A stretch of 64,000 nucleotides of DNA from Sulfitobacter maritimus (GTDB lineage Bacteria > Pseudomonadota > Alphaproteobacteria > Rhodobacterales > Rhodobacteraceae): positions 620,001-684,000 of the forward strand of contig NZ_JABVBB010000034.1 of NCBI RefSeq assembly GCF_013346665.1, given 5' to 3'. Under the pieces are notes generated by a model. That model worked only from the letters and a program-made list of their open reading frames with translations. It was not told the origin of the DNA and searched no databases. Position numbers and translations under genes: made by a program. Every line of letters starts with the position of its first letter. Position 1 is the stretch's first letter. Positions 1-9,777 of this stretch are shown here, piece by piece.

Positions 1-1
1 C

Positions 2-535
2 GAACGGCATGAGGCCGCACCGGGGCCGGAGGCTTTTGAGACGATCCGCTATGAGACCCCGAATATTTCGGGCCGCATGGACAATCTGCGCGCAGCGGTG
101 CTGCGTCCGCAGTTGCGGCGGCTGAAGGAGCAAGTGGCGCGTTGGAATGAACGCTACCGGGTGATTGAGGCCGGTCTGCGCGACACGCCGGGGCTGACGG
201 TGATCGACCGGCCTGAGGCGGAAAGCATCGTCGGCTCATCCATACAGTTTCTGCTAAAAGGATGGTCGGCGGGGTCGGTCGAAGACGTCATCTCTCGCTG
301 TGCCGCGCGGGGCGTGGAACTCAAGTGGTTCGGCGGGGCAGAGCCCAAGGGCTTCACCAGCCGCTACGATACATGGCGCTATGTGAAGGCCGAAAAAATG
401 CCCGCCAGCGATGCGGTGCTGGCGGGACTGTTGGACATGCGTGTGCCGCTGACCTTTTCGCTGGACGACTGCGCTTTGATTGCGCGGATTATTCGGTCCG
501 AGGTCAGCGCGGTCTATCAATCGGGCGTGGCTTAG
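2..535 (+). CDS. DegT/DnrJ/EryC1/StrS-family aminotransferase, C-terminal part (truncated by window edge)
   Basis: The reading frame is open from the first bases of the window, so the 5' end lies outside; about 177 residues remain. The stretch ISGRMDNLRAAVLRPQL matches the conserved region of the DegT/StrS PLP-dependent sugar aminotransferases in which a substrate-loop N-x-R-M precedes the AA-x-x-x-x-QL helix. Members usually transaminate nucleotide-bound keto-sugars for surface polysaccharides; the PLP lysine would be upstream and is not visible, so activity cannot be judged. The stop codon overlaps by four bases the stop of the convergent gene. Confidence 0.75.
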   Translation, partial: ERHEAAPGPEAFETIRYETPNISGRMDNLRAAVLRPQLRRLKEQVARWNERYRVIEAGLRDTPGLTVIDRPEAESIVGSSIQFLLKGWSAGSVEDVISRCAARGVELKWFGGAEPKGFTSRYDTWRYVKAEKMPASDAVLAGLLDMRVPLTFSLDDCALIARIIRSEVSAVYQSGVA

Positions 536-1008
536 AAACGGATAGTGCCGTGTTTGCCCATGTCGGGTTTTTCACCGGTCATCTGCGCTTTGCCGATCTC
601 ATAGAGGAACTTGAACCCGCCGTCGGTGGCCCAGACCTCGGCTTCGGTCAGATCAAAGCGGATCAGCTGAACATCGGGGTCTTGCTTGCCATCTTCAAAC
701 CAAGCGCCTGCGATGGCGTTCCAGATTTTGTCGAGCTCGGTGGGGTTGGTCACAGCAGACACATGACCGTCGATCCGCGCCCAGAGGGATTCGTCCTTGC
801 TGGCGATGAGATATTGCGCTTCCGAGCGCCCCTCGGCGGATTTCGCCAGATCGGTGGTTTTGGCGGTGATGAACCACAGCACGGCGGAGCGGTCGTCTTC
901 GTCAATATAATGGGTCATCGGGATTGCGGGGGCGGTCTTGGTCATCAACATCCCGGCGCGTGTGTCGTCCAGCCGGTCCCAAAATTCTTTCTTCAGATCG
1001 TCGCTCAT
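532..1008 (-). CDS. Pyridoxamine 5'-phosphate oxidase-family protein (general stress protein 26 type)
   Basis: A 158-aa protein starting MSDDLKKEFWDRL; an in-frame ATG 13 codons upstream is less likely because a GAGAG Shine-Dalgarno-like stretch lies just before the chosen start. It has the split-barrel flavin-binding pattern of PPOX/general-stress-protein-26 proteins: a beta strand with TRAGMLMT, then AVLWFITAKTTD and the A-R-I-D-G-H-V turn. These proteins bind FMN, FAD or F420; the substrate is unknown. It is monocistronic, convergent with the DegT gene and divergent from the liu operon. Confidence 0.8.
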   Translation of the reverse strand: MSDDLKKEFWDRLDDTRAGMLMTKTAPAIPMTHYIDEDDRSAVLWFITAKTTDLAKSAEGRSEAQYLIASKDESLWARIDGHVSAVTNPTELDKIWNAIAGAWFEDGKQDPDVQLIRFDLTEAEVWATDGGFKFLYEIGKAQMTGEKPDMGKHGTIRF

Positions 1009-1093
1009 TTTACTCTCGCTTTGTTGTAAGGTCGGTTGCAGGGCCAACCCGCCGCGCGGCAGCGGGGTTCCCGCTTGGCCTGCGTGCAGATGC

Positions 1094-1137
1094 TTGACGC
1101 ATCGCGGGCAGGGCGGTAGGTAATGAACAAGCGTTCA
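1094..1137 (+). promoter_or_regulatory. Putative liu operon promoter with overlapping palindromic operator
   Basis: TTGACG at 1094-1099, a 17-base spacer, and TAGGTA at 1117-1122 form a plausible sigma70-type promoter. Directly downstream, 1124-1137 is a perfect inverted repeat TGAAC-AAGC-GTTCA that would cover the transcription start, about 20 bases before the start codon of the isovaleryl-CoA dehydrogenase gene. The dyad resembles TetR-type operators. No cognate regulator gene lies in the cluster, so the protein involved is unknown. Confidence 0.55.
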
Positions 1138-1156
1138 ATAAATCGGGGGAGAAGTC

Positions 1157-2317
1157 GTGTTTAACGCAAGTATGCAGTTCGATCTGGGTGAGGACGTCGC
1201 CGCGCTGCGCGACATGGTGCACCGCTGGGCGCAGGAGCGCGTCAAACCAATGGCCGCCGAGATCGACAGCAAGAACGAATTTCCCGCCGAGCTTTGGACC
1301 GAGATGGGCGAGTTGGGCCTTTTGGGTATGACCGTCGAAGAGGAATACGGCGGTTCAGGCATGGGCTATGTCGCCCATACCGTCGCGGTGGAAGAAATTG
1401 CGCGGGCAAGCGCCTCGGTCTCGCTGTCCTACGGCGCACATTCCAACCTCTGCGTGAACCAGATCAAGCTCAACGGCACTCCAGAGCAAAAGGCGCAGTA
1501 CCTGCCGAAGCTTTGCTCAGGCGAGCATGTCGGCGCGTTGGCCATGTCTGAGGCAGGCGCGGGCAGCGATGTGGTCAGCATGAAGCTGCACGCCGAAAAG
1601 CGGAACGATCACTTCCGGCTGAACGGCAATAAATATTGGATCACCAATGGGCCGGACGCCGAGACGCTAGTCGTCTATGCGAAGACGGACCCAGAGGCAG
1701 GTTCTAAGGGCATTACCGCCTTTCTGATCGAGAAGTCGATGAAGGGTTTCACCACCTCGAACCACTTCGACAAACTCGGCATGCGTGGGTCGAACACCGC
1801 AGAGCTGATCTTTGACGATTGCGAAGTGCCCTTTGAGAACATCCTCGGCGAAGAGGGCAAAGGCGTGCGCGTCCTGATGTCAGGCCTCGACTATGAGCGC
1901 GTGGTGCTGGCGGGCATTGGCCTTGGCATTATGGCTGCCTGTCTGGATGAGATCATGCCCTATATGGCCGAGCGCAAGCAGTTCGGCCAGCGCATCGGGG
2001 ACTTCCAGCTGATGCAGGGCAAGATGGCGGATATGTACACCGCGATGAACTCGGCGCGGGCCTATGTCTACAGCGTGGCGCAGGCCTGCGACCGTGGCGA
2101 CGTCACCCGTCAGGACGCGGCGGCCTGCTGTCTTTATGCCTCGGAACAAGCCATGGTGCAGGCGCATCAGGCGGTGCAGGCGATGGGCGGCGCGGGCTAT
2201 CTGTCGGACAACCCGGTGGGCCGCATCTTCCGCGACGCCAAGCTGATGGAGATTGGCGCAGGCACCTCGGAGATCCGCCGCATGCTGGTGGGCCGCGAGA
2301 TGATGGGGTCTATGTGA
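1157..2317 (+). CDS. ivd: Isovaleryl-CoA dehydrogenase
   Basis: A 386-aa acyl-CoA dehydrogenase oxidising isovaleryl-CoA to 3-methylcrotonyl-CoA with FAD and electron-transfer flavoprotein, in leucine degradation. Both family signatures are present: [11 protein letters not shown] near residue 132 and [13 protein letters not shown] near 330. The glutamate in [11 protein letters not shown] near residue 247 matches the catalytic base position typical of isovaleryl-CoA dehydrogenase rather than other family members. The GTG start is preceded by GGGGAGAA; ATG at 1172 is an alternative. The assignment is supported by methylcrotonyl-CoA carboxylase genes downstream. Confidence 0.92.
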   Translation: MFNASMQFDLGEDVAALRDMVHRWAQERVKPMAAEIDSKNEFPAELWTEMGELGLLGMTVEEEYGGSGMGYVAHTVAVEEIARASASVSLSYGAHSNLCVNQIKLNGTPEQKAQYLPKLCSGEHVGALAMSEAGAGSDVVSMKLHAEKRNDHFRLNGNKYWITNGPDAETLVVYAKTDPEAGSKGITAFLIEKSMKGFTTSNHFDKLGMRGSNTAELIFDDCEVPFENILGEEGKGVRVLMSGLDYERVVLAGIGLGIMAACLDEIMPYMAERKQFGQRIGDFQLMQGKMADMYTAMNSARAYVYSVAQACDRGDVTRQDAAACCLYASEQAMVQAHQAVQAMGGAGYLSDNPVGRIFRDAKLMEIGAGTSEIRRMLVGREMMGSM

Positions 2318-2802
2318 TGCGCGCCGCGCTGCTGGCTCTCGCAGTTTTGGCCGGGCCGGTGGCCGCGCAGGAGATCACCTATTCCGACAGTGCGACGGCG
2401 ACCTGTTTGGCCGGGGCCGAAGAGTTCGCCGATAAGCGTGCGTGCATCGGCCTGTCCGCGAACCTCTGCATGGAAGCGCCGGGGGGATATTCGACCTATG
2501 GTATGGGCGGCTGTCTGGATCGTGAGTTGAGCTTTTGGGACGCTCTGTTGAACGAGAACTACCGCGCCCGCATGGTTCAGGCGAAGTCGGCGGATGAAGA
2601 CGCCGCCATGTACCAGCCCGAACTCCCCAAACAGGCCGAGGCGCTGCGTGACATGCAGCGCGCGTGGATTACGTTCCGCGATGCCGCCTGCGACTACGAG
2701 CGTAGCCAATGGGGCGGCGGCACCGGCGGCGGGCCCGCGACGTTGATGTGTCTCATGCGGATGACGGGCGAGCAGGCGTTGCTTTTGGGGGCGGCCTACT
2801 AG
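2317..2802 (+). CDS. LprI-like (DUF1311) secreted protein
   Basis: A 161-aa protein with a signal peptide ([17 protein letters not shown], cleavage about residue 17) and a cysteine-rich mature part. The pattern ending in L-R-x-x-Q-R-A-W-I-x-F-R-D-A-x-C is that of DUF1311, the lysozyme-inhibitor LprI family. It is probably periplasmic and stabilised by disulfides. The ATG shares its first base with the TGA stop of the preceding gene, so it is co-translated with the catabolic operon, though no role in leucine degradation is evident. Lysozyme inhibition is a family attribution only. Confidence 0.75.
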   Translation: MRAALLALAVLAGPVAAQEITYSDSATATCLAGAEEFADKRACIGLSANLCMEAPGGYSTYGMGGCLDRELSFWDALLNENYRARMVQAKSADEDAAMYQPELPKQAEALRDMQRAWITFRDAACDYERSQWGGGTGGGPATLMCLMRMTGEQALLLGAAY

Positions 2803-2838
2803 GCGCGCACCCTGCGGCGCGGGAACGGAGGAACCGGG

Positions 2839-3240
2839 ATGGAAAGTCTGATCGAAATGGAAACCGAAGGCGGTGTGCTGCATGGCGCGCTGCCTTGGCT
2901 GATCGAGGTTTTCGAGGTTTTAGCGGCGGTGATCGACATTGCCGCCATCCTTTTGCTGCTGATTGGTGCTGCGCGTTTCCTGACCGGTGTTGTGATTGCT
3001 GAAGTTGGCAAAAGCGGCGCGGAACGGGTGCGCCGCACCAACCGCGAGCGCATTGAGTTGGGGCGGTACATCCTTGCGGGGCTGGAGTTGTTCATTGTCT
3101 CAGACGTGATTCATACCGCGATCAGCCTGCGCTTTGCCGATCTGCTCTTCTTGCTGCTGCTGGTCATCATCCGGTCCATCACCTCTTTCTTCCTTGATCG
3201 GGAGTTGGAGCAACTGAAGAAGGAACTTGGCGATGACTGA
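2839..3240 (+). CDS. DUF1622-family membrane protein
   Basis: A 133-aa integral membrane protein. Hydrophobic segments near residues 18-52 (LIEVFEVLAAVIDIAAILLL), 78-96 and 100-115 are separated by a charged stretch rich in Arg and Glu (RVRRTNRERIELGRYILAG), the arrangement of DUF1622. The C-terminus is basic and acidic and predicted cytoplasmic. The function of the family is unknown. It is followed by an 8-base overlap with the flavodoxin-like gene, suggesting translational coupling. Confidence 0.75.
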   Translation: MESLIEMETEGGVLHGALPWLIEVFEVLAAVIDIAAILLLLIGAARFLTGVVIAEVGKSGAERVRRTNRERIELGRYILAGLELFIVSDVIHTAISLRFADLLFLLLLVIIRSITSFFLDRELEQLKKELGDD

Positions 3241-3949
3241 CTTTTCCGACCTCAAGGCGCTCTACGTAAACTGCTCGCTGAAAAAGACCCCCGGCGACAG
3301 CCACACACAACTGTTGCTCAACGCCAGCGCGGGGATCATGGAGACGCAGGGGGTGAGCGTCGAACACCTCTATCTGCTCGATCACCAAGTGCCGCCTGGC
3401 GTCTATCCGGACATGACAGAACATGGCTGGGACCGCGATGATTGGCCTGGCATTTGGGAAAAGGTGCTGGCCGCCGACATCCTCATCATCGGCACGCCGC
3501 TTTGGCTGGGCGAGGAAAGCAGCACCTGCCGGGTCTTGATTGAACGGCTCTATGCCATGAGCGGAAAGCTGAACGACAAGGGGCAATCTGTTTTCTACGG
3601 CAAGGTCGGCGGCACGGTGGTGACGGGTAACGAAGACGGCATCAAACATGTCGCCATGACCACTGGTTTCGCGATGAACCACCTTGGCTACACCATCCCG
3701 CCACAAGCCGATTGCGGCTGGATCGGCGAGGCGGGGCCGGGTCCCTCTTACGGCGATGAGGTGGATGGCAAGCGCATAGGCTTCGACAATGAATTCACGC
3801 AGCGCAACACCACGATCATGACATGGAACGCCCTTCATCTGGCGCGGATGTTGAAAGACGCTGGCGGCTATCCACAAGAGGGTAACGACCGCAACGCTTG
3901 GGACGCCGGCGCGCGCTTTGATTTTGAAAACCCGGAGTATCGAAGCTGA
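3233..3949 (+). CDS. Flavodoxin / NADPH-dependent FMN reductase-family protein
   Basis: A 238-aa protein with a flavodoxin-like fold: an early beta strand (LKALYVNCSLKK) leading to the phosphate-binding loop, then ADILIIGTPLWLGEESS, typical of FMN-binding NAD(P)H oxidoreductases. The ATG start overlaps the end of the DUF1622 gene by eight bases; a TTG two codons upstream is less likely. It may reduce quinones or flavins, but no substrate can be assigned. Its place inside the leucine operon suggests co-expression rather than a step of the pathway. Confidence 0.7.
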   Translation: MTDFSDLKALYVNCSLKKTPGDSHTQLLLNASAGIMETQGVSVEHLYLLDHQVPPGVYPDMTEHGWDRDDWPGIWEKVLAADILIIGTPLWLGEESSTCRVLIERLYAMSGKLNDKGQSVFYGKVGGTVVTGNEDGIKHVAMTTGFAMNHLGYTIPPQADCGWIGEAGPGPSYGDEVDGKRIGFDNEFTQRNTTIMTWNALHLARMLKDAGGYPQEGNDRNAWDAGARFDFENPEYRS

Positions 3950-3950
3950 C

Positions 3951-5453
3951 ATGACATCTGACGATTGGAGCATCTGGCAGGGCAATATGGCGGCGCAGTG
4001 TTTGGCGCAGCCCGACGACGCTTTGGCGATCATTGACCTGACCGGGGAGGGGCGCCGCGATGTGTCTTACGGCGCCCTGCACCAGATGGTTGACGGTCTG
4101 GCGCGGGCGCTCTTGGCTGAAGTGCAGCCCGGCGACCGCGTGGGCGTTTTGCTCAGCCAGTCGCCGTGGTGCGCAGCCGCGCATCTGGCGATCTGGAAGA
4201 TCGGCGCAATTTCGGTGCCGCTGTTTAAGCTGTTCAAACGCGACGCGCTGGCCAGTCGGATCAATGACGCTGGCTGTGCGATTGTCCTGACCGATGCCGA
4301 AGGCGCCGACCTGCTGGGCGATCTTGCAACACCGTGGATTGCGTCCCAAGTCGGCATTGCGGGCGACCCGGCGGATTTCGCCGAGGTCGGCCCCGAAGAC
4401 CCTGCCGTGCTGATCTACACCTCCGGCACCACCGGCACGCCAAAGGGGGCATTGCACGGACATCGGGTGCTGTCGGGCCATTTGCCGGGCGTCTCGGTCA
4501 GCCATGATCATCTGAGGCAGAAAGGCGATTGCCTCTGGACCCCAGCGGATTGGGCGTGGATCGGCGGGCTTTTTGACGTAGCGATGCCCGCGCTGGCGCT
4601 TGGCGTGCCGGTTGTGGCTGCGCGGATGCCCAAGTTCACCGTCGAGGGCTGCGCCGACGTGATCGCGCGGGGCGAGGTGCGCAATGTCTTTTTCCCGCCG
4701 ACCGCCTTGCGGATGCTGAAGGCTGCGGATGTGTCTCTGCCCGGCCTGCGCTCCGTCGCCAGTGGCGGCGAGCCTCTGGGGGCCGAGATGCTTGCTTGGG
4801 GCCGCAAGGCTTTCGAGTTAGAGATCAACGAGTTCTACGGCCAGACTGAGTGCAACATGGTCGCCTCAAGCTGCGGCGTGGACTTCCCCGCGCAGCCCGG
4901 CTGCATCGGCAAGCCGGTGCCGGGGTTCGAACTTGCTGTGCTGGACGGTGACGGCCAGCCCACTGATGCCGAGGGCGATGTCGCGGTGCGCAAAGGCGCG
5001 CCCTCGATGATGCTGCGCTATTGGAACCGGCCCGAGGAAACGGCGGCGAAGTTCCACGGTGACTGGCTGCTGACGGGCGATCGGGGCATCTGGGAGGGCG
5101 AGTATCTGCGCTTTGTAGGTCGTGAGGATGATGTGATCACCTCTGCTGGCTACCGCATCGGCCCGGCCGAGATTGAGGACTGTTTGCTGACCCATGACGC
5201 CGTGGCGACCTGTGGCGTGGTGGGCAAGCCGGACGCGCTGCGCACCGAGATCGTAAAAGCATACGTGGTGCTGAAACCGGGTGCCGAAGCCCAAGCGAAG
5301 GAGCTGCAAGATTGGGTCAAGGACCGTCTTGCGAGCTATTCCTACCCGCGTGAGATCGCATTCGTAGAAGACCTGCCGATGACCGTGACCGGCAAGGTAA
5401 TCCGCAAAGAACTGAAGCGTCTGGCGGCGCAAGAGAATGAGGACGTAACATGA
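3951..5453 (+). CDS. AMP-forming acyl-CoA synthetase
   Basis: A 500-aa ANL-superfamily adenylating enzyme. It has the P-loop [16 protein letters not shown] near residue 155, EFYGQTECN near 298, LLTGDRG and [18 protein letters not shown] near 375-405, and the C-terminal lysine in [11 protein letters not shown]. It activates a carboxylate to an acyl-CoA. Its length fits medium-chain acyl-CoA synthetases rather than the longer acetoacetyl-CoA synthetases. In this cluster isovalerate or a related branched acid is a plausible substrate (inference). The ATG lies one base after the stop of the preceding gene; an upstream in-frame start would overlap that gene. Confidence 0.85.
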   Translation: MTSDDWSIWQGNMAAQCLAQPDDALAIIDLTGEGRRDVSYGALHQMVDGLARALLAEVQPGDRVGVLLSQSPWCAAAHLAIWKIGAISVPLFKLFKRDALASRINDAGCAIVLTDAEGADLLGDLATPWIASQVGIAGDPADFAEVGPEDPAVLIYTSGTTGTPKGALHGHRVLSGHLPGVSVSHDHLRQKGDCLWTPADWAWIGGLFDVAMPALALGVPVVAARMPKFTVEGCADVIARGEVRNVFFPPTALRMLKAADVSLPGLRSVASGGEPLGAEMLAWGRKAFELEINEFYGQTECNMVASSCGVDFPAQPGCIGKPVPGFELAVLDGDGQPTDAEGDVAVRKGAPSMMLRYWNRPEETAAKFHGDWLLTGDRGIWEGEYLRFVGREDDVITSAGYRIGPAEIEDCLLTHDAVATCGVVGKPDALRTEIVKAYVVLKPGAEAQAKELQDWVKDRLASYSYPREIAFVEDLPMTVTGKVIRKELKRLAAQENEDVT

Positions 5454-7054
5454 AACTGACATCCCAAGCCCTGCCATCCTCGGATGCCTACAAGGCCAAC
5501 GAGATGGCCCATCTTAAGGCGCTGAGCGAGGTCCGCGAGGCGGCTGAGGCTGCAGCCCTTGGTGGCGGTGAGAAATCTCGCGCGCGTCACGAAAGCCGGG
5601 GCAAGATGCTGCCGCGGGAGCGTGTGGCGAACCTGCTCGACCCCGGTAGCCCGTTTCTGGAGATCGGCGCCACGGCGGCGCATGGGCTTTACGGCGGTGC
5701 GGCACCCTGCGCCGGTGTAATCGCAGGCATCGGGCGTGTGCAGGGCCATGAGGTCATGGTGGTCTGCAACGACGCTACCGTGAAGGGCGGCACTTACTAT
5801 CCGATGACGGTGAAAAAACACCTCCGCGCGCAGGAGATTGCTGAGGCGAACCATCTGCCCTGTATCTATCTCGTGGACAGCGGCGGCGCGAACCTGCCGA
5901 ACCAAGACGAAGTCTTCCCCGACCGCGACCACTTTGGTGCGATTTTCTACAATCAAGCGCGGATGAGTGCCAAGGGCATTGCGCAAATCGCTGTGGTGAT
6001 GGGGTCTTGCACTGCGGGCGGCGCCTACGTCCCCGCGATGTCGGACGTGACGATCATTGTCAAAGAGCAGGGCACGATCTTCCTCGCCGGTCCGCCGCTG
6101 GTGAAGGCCGCGACTGGCGAGGTGGTCAGCGCCGAAGACCTCGGCGGCGGCGATGTGCATACGCGGCTCTCGGGCGTGGCGGACTATTTGGCCGAGGATG
6201 ATGCCCACGCGCTGGCGCTGGCCCGCCGTGCTGTCGGTCATCTGAATAAGACCAAGCCGACCACAGTGGACTGGGCCAGCCCCGAAGAGCCCGCATACGA
6301 CCCCGACGAAATGCTGGGCGTTGTCCCCGCCGACCTGCGCACGCCTTATGATATCCGCGAGGTCATCATGCGTCTCGTGGACGGCAGCCGTTTCGACGAG
6401 TTCAAGTCCCGCTTCGGCGAGACTTTGGTTTGCGGCTTCGCCCATGTCAAAGGCTGCCCTATCGGCATCATCGCCAACAACGGCGTGCTCTTCTCCGAGG
6501 CCGCCCAGAAGGGTGCGCATTTTGTTGAACTGTGCAGCCAACGCAACATCCCGCTGGTGTTCCTGCAAAACATCACCGGCTTTATGGTGGGCCGTAAATA
6601 CGAGAACGAGGGCATCGCGCGGCATGGCGCCAAGATGGTGACCGCGGTGGCCACCACCAATGTGCCTAAAATCACCATGCTCGTCGGTGGCTCTTTCGGC
6701 GCGGGCAACTACGGCATGTCGGGCCGGGCCTACCGCCCGCGCTTTCTGTGGACGTGGCCCAACAGCCGGATTTCGGTCATGGGCGGCGCGCAGGCGGCGG
6801 GGGTGCTTGCCACCGTCAAACGCGACGCGATTGAGCGAGCCGGGGACACGTGGACCGAGGAAGAAGAGACCGCCTTCAAACAGCCAACGATTGATATGTT
6901 CGAGGAGCAGAGCCACCCGCTTTATGCCTCCGCAAGGCTGTGGGACGATGGGATTATCGATCCGCGCAAGAGCCGGGATGTGCTCTATCTGAGCTTGTCG
7001 GCCAGTCTGAACGCGCCGATTGGGCCAACGAAATTTGGTTTGTTCCGGATGTGA
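5450..7054 (+). CDS. liuB: 3-Methylcrotonyl-CoA carboxylase, carboxyltransferase (beta) subunit
   Basis: A 534-aa carboxyltransferase that moves CO2 from carboxybiotin to 3-methylcrotonyl-CoA, giving 3-methylglutaconyl-CoA. It has two crotonase-fold halves. [14 protein letters not shown] near residue 185 and the second-half [20 protein letters not shown] near residue 415 form the oxyanion holes of acyl-CoA carboxylases. The length is that of methylcrotonyl-CoA or geranyl-CoA carboxylase beta subunits; the neighbours favour the former. The start overlaps the preceding stop (ATGA). Confidence 0.93.
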   Translation: MKLTSQALPSSDAYKANEMAHLKALSEVREAAEAAALGGGEKSRARHESRGKMLPRERVANLLDPGSPFLEIGATAAHGLYGGAAPCAGVIAGIGRVQGHEVMVVCNDATVKGGTYYPMTVKKHLRAQEIAEANHLPCIYLVDSGGANLPNQDEVFPDRDHFGAIFYNQARMSAKGIAQIAVVMGSCTAGGAYVPAMSDVTIIVKEQGTIFLAGPPLVKAATGEVVSAEDLGGGDVHTRLSGVADYLAEDDAHALALARRAVGHLNKTKPTTVDWASPEEPAYDPDEMLGVVPADLRTPYDIREVIMRLVDGSRFDEFKSRFGETLVCGFAHVKGCPIGIIANNGVLFSEAAQKGAHFVELCSQRNIPLVFLQNITGFMVGRKYENEGIARHGAKMVTAVATTNVPKITMLVGGSFGAGNYGMSGRAYRPRFLWTWPNSRISVMGGAQAAGVLATVKRDAIERAGDTWTEEEETAFKQPTIDMFEEQSHPLYASARLWDDGIIDPRKSRDVLYLSLSASLNAPIGPTKFGLFRM

Positions 7055-7062
7055 TCTGCGCC

Positions 7063-7081
7063 GGGCGCCCCTTCGGTGCCC
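7063..7081 (+). other. Intercistronic hairpin between the two carboxylase subunit genes
   Basis: GGGCGCC and GGTGCCC can pair over seven base pairs (one G-U) around a CCTTC loop in the 72-base gap between liuB and liuD. There is no T-run, so it is not a typical terminator. It could influence mRNA decay or relative subunit expression. Confidence 0.4.
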
Positions 7082-7126
7082 GCTGCGCATGACATTTGGA
7101 CAGTAAGAGGATGAAAAGGGTAGAGC

Positions 7127-9073
7127 ATGTTTGACACGATCCTGATTGCGAACCGGGGTGAGATTGCTTGCCGGGTGATGGAAACGGCCCAGAAGATGGG
7201 CGTGCGCTGTGTGGCGGTCTATTCCGACGCCGATGCGGGCGCGAAACACGTGGCGATGGCGGATGCCGCAGTGCATATCGGCGGCTCGGCCCCGGCAGAG
7301 AGTTACCTCAAAGGTGACGTGATCATTCAAGCGGCGCTCGACATAGGTGCGCAGGCGATCCATCCGGGCTATGGCTTTCTGAGCGAAAACCCGGATTTTG
7401 TGGAAGCGGTTGAGGCGGCGGGGCTGGTCTTTGTCGGGCCGTCGGCCAAGGCCATCCGGGCCATGGGGCTGAAGGATGCCGCTAAAGCGCTGATGGTTGA
7501 GGCCGGGGTGCCGGTGGTGCCGGGCTATCACGGTGCGGATCAGGATGATGCGCTGCTGGCCGATGAGGCTAAGAAGATCGGCTATCCGGTGCTGATCAAG
7601 GCCGTCGCGGGTGGCGGCGGCAAAGGGATGCGTCTGGTTGAGGAGGCCAAGGAGTTTCAGGCAGCGTTGGACTCGGCGCGGTCAGAAGCCAAGACGGCCT
7701 TTGGCAATTCGGATGTTCTGGTCGAAAAGTTTGTCACCAAGCCGCGCCATATCGAGGTGCAGGTCTTTGGCGATGGCACACATGCGGTACATCTGTTTGA
7801 GCGGGACTGCTCGCTGCAACGCCGACACCAGAAGGTGATCGAAGAAGCCCCTGCGCCGGGCATGACCGAAGAGATGCGCAGCGCCATGGGCGAGGCGGCG
7901 GTGCGTGCGGCGGAGGCGATTGGCTACGCTGGAGCGGGGACGGTGGAATTTATCGTCGACGGTTCGGGTGGCCTCTCGGCGGACGGGTTCTTCTTTATGG
8001 AGATGAATACGCGCTTGCAGGTGGAGCATCCGGTGACGGAACTGGTCACAGGCGTCGATTTGGTGGAATGGCAGTTGCGCGTGGCCGCCGGGGAGGCGCT
8101 ACCCAAGGCGCAGGATGAATTGACCATCAGCGGCCACGCCTTTGAAGCACGGCTTTATGCAGAGGACGTCCCAAAGGGTTTCTTGCCCGCAACAGGTACC
8201 TTAACCCATCTGCAATTTACCCCGCAAACCCGCGCTGACAGCGGCGTGCGTGCGGGCGATACGATCAGCCCCTTCTATGATCCGATGATCGCCAAGGTAA
8301 TTGTACATGGGCCAACCCGCGATGTGGCGTTGTCGCGGCTGCGCGCGGCGCTGAAAGGCTGCGAAGTCGGCGGCACAGTGACAAACCTTGCCTTTCTGGG
8401 CGCTCTGGCTGGCCACGAAGGGTTCGCCAAGGGCGACGTCGACACGGGCCTTATCGCGCGGGATATTGATGCGCTCACCACGCCGCCAGAGGTGCCGGGG
8501 CTGCATGTCGCCCTCGCAGGTATGGCGGCTTTGGGACTGGATCAGCCACAGGCGGAGGCGGGGTTCAACCTTTGGCGGCCTCTGCGGCGGCAGGTGATGC
8601 TTGGCCGCGACGGTACGGAGCATCAGCTGAAAGTGCGGGTCTTGTCTGAGGATGTGCAGCTTTGGACGGTAGATGACACAGAAATCCGGGCGGAGCGGGT
8701 TGGCGGGCGTTGGAAGGTTGATGGGCATGTGGCACCAGCTGTGTCGGTTGCCGGGGACGTGGTCACGGTCTTTGACGCCTATGGCATCGCCTTCGACGTG
8801 ATCGACCCGCTGGCGCGGGCGGGGGCGGCGCATGGGGATGGTAACATCGTCGAAGCGCCGATGCCGGGGCTGGTGCGGGCGATTGATGCCGACGTCGGCC
8901 AGAGCGTCGCCAAGGGCGACCGCTTGGCTGTGCTGGAAGCAATGAAGATGGAACATTCGTTGCTCGCGGCCCGCGATGGGGTCGTGGCCGAGGTGCTGGC
9001 CCGGCCCGGCGATCAGGTGGAAGCGGGGGCTGCGTTGGTGCGGCTTGAAGCTGCAGCAGAGGACGCGGCATGA
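7127..9073 (+). CDS. liuD: 3-Methylcrotonyl-CoA carboxylase, biotin carboxylase/biotin carrier (alpha) subunit
   Basis: A 648-aa biotin-dependent carboxylase subunit. The N-terminal biotin carboxylase domain begins MFDTILIANRGEIACRVM and carries the ATP-grasp glycine loop KAVAGGGGKGMRLV near residue 160 and EMNTRLQVEHPVTE near 290. The C-terminal biotinyl domain has EAMKMEHS with the biotinylated lysine near residue 607. Together with LiuB it carboxylates methylcrotonyl-CoA. It overlaps the following GST gene by four bases. A biotin-protein ligase gene is present in the same window at 31045. Confidence 0.93.
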   Translation: MFDTILIANRGEIACRVMETAQKMGVRCVAVYSDADAGAKHVAMADAAVHIGGSAPAESYLKGDVIIQAALDIGAQAIHPGYGFLSENPDFVEAVEAAGLVFVGPSAKAIRAMGLKDAAKALMVEAGVPVVPGYHGADQDDALLADEAKKIGYPVLIKAVAGGGGKGMRLVEEAKEFQAALDSARSEAKTAFGNSDVLVEKFVTKPRHIEVQVFGDGTHAVHLFERDCSLQRRHQKVIEEAPAPGMTEEMRSAMGEAAVRAAEAIGYAGAGTVEFIVDGSGGLSADGFFFMEMNTRLQVEHPVTELVTGVDLVEWQLRVAAGEALPKAQDELTISGHAFEARLYAEDVPKGFLPATGTLTHLQFTPQTRADSGVRAGDTISPFYDPMIAKVIVHGPTRDVALSRLRAALKGCEVGGTVTNLAFLGALAGHEGFAKGDVDTGLIARDIDALTTPPEVPGLHVALAGMAALGLDQPQAEAGFNLWRPLRRQVMLGRDGTEHQLKVRVLSEDVQLWTVDDTEIRAERVGGRWKVDGHVAPAVSVAGDVVTVFDAYGIAFDVIDPLARAGAAHGDGNIVEAPMPGLVRAIDADVGQSVAKGDRLAVLEAMKMEHSLLAARDGVVAEVLARPGDQVEAGAALVRLEAAAEDAA

Positions 9074-9738
9074 TTACGCTACACCACTGCCCACAGACCC
9101 GCTCGATGCGCACACTTTGGCTGCTGCATGAGTTGGATGACGTGGAGTTTCAGGTCAAACTGCACGCCTTTGACCGCAGCCTGCGCGACCCGGAGTATCT
9201 GGTGCTCTCGCCAGCGGGCCGGGTGCCGGCGTTGGAGATCGACGGCGAGCGGATGTTTGAGACCGGAGCGATCACCCAGTATCTCTGCGAACGCTATAGT
9301 CCGGACCGCATGGGCCGCTCGGTGGGCAGTCCGGACCGGATGGCCTGGCTGGTCTGGGTGCATTTTGCCGAGACCATCAGCCAGCATGCGGCGGCGCTGA
9401 CCCAGCAGCATATCGCCCTGCGCGGCGATTCCATGCGCAGCCCTATCGTGATGAAGCTTGAGGCCGCGCGGATCGGCAAATGTTACGACGCGCTTGAGGC
9501 GCGGCTCTCGACGCCTTTGGAGAACCGCGATTACCTGCTGACCTCCGGCTTTTCCGCCGCCGATATCTCGGTCGGCCAAGCGGTTTATATGGCGCGACAT
9601 TTCGTAAAATTGGATGACCACCCTTCGGTTGCGGCGTGGTATGAACGGATCACGGAACGCGAAAGCTTTGCGCAGGCGCTGCCCGAGGAGGGGCGGCTCT
9701 ATGCGCAGGATTTCTATGCGCCCTGGCCGGTGGATTAA
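9070..9738 (+). CDS. Glutathione S-transferase-family protein
   Basis: A 222-aa protein with an N-terminal thioredoxin-fold domain (ITLHHCPQTRSMRTLW, then the cis-Pro region GRVPALEI and the glutathione gamma-Glu contact FETGAITQYL) and an all-helical C-terminal domain containing the N-capping motif FSAADISVGQ. The electrophilic substrate is unknown. The start overlaps the liuD stop (ATGA), so it is co-translated with the carboxylase. A detoxifying role for reactive acyl-CoA intermediates is conceivable but not shown. Confidence 0.82.
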   Translation: MITLHHCPQTRSMRTLWLLHELDDVEFQVKLHAFDRSLRDPEYLVLSPAGRVPALEIDGERMFETGAITQYLCERYSPDRMGRSVGSPDRMAWLVWVHFAETISQHAAALTQQHIALRGDSMRSPIVMKLEAARIGKCYDALEARLSTPLENRDYLLTSGFSAADISVGQAVYMARHFVKLDDHPSVAAWYERITERESFAQALPEEGRLYAQDFYAPWPVD

Positions 9739-9777
9739 GCCGGGCGGCGGGACCAACATGAATGGGGAGAGCGGCCA

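Noticed and set aside
5342..7531. Open frame of 729 codons on the minus strand
   Set aside because: It is antisense to liuB and its flanks, has Arg/His-rich composition typical of the complement of GC-rich genes, and no recognisable domain.
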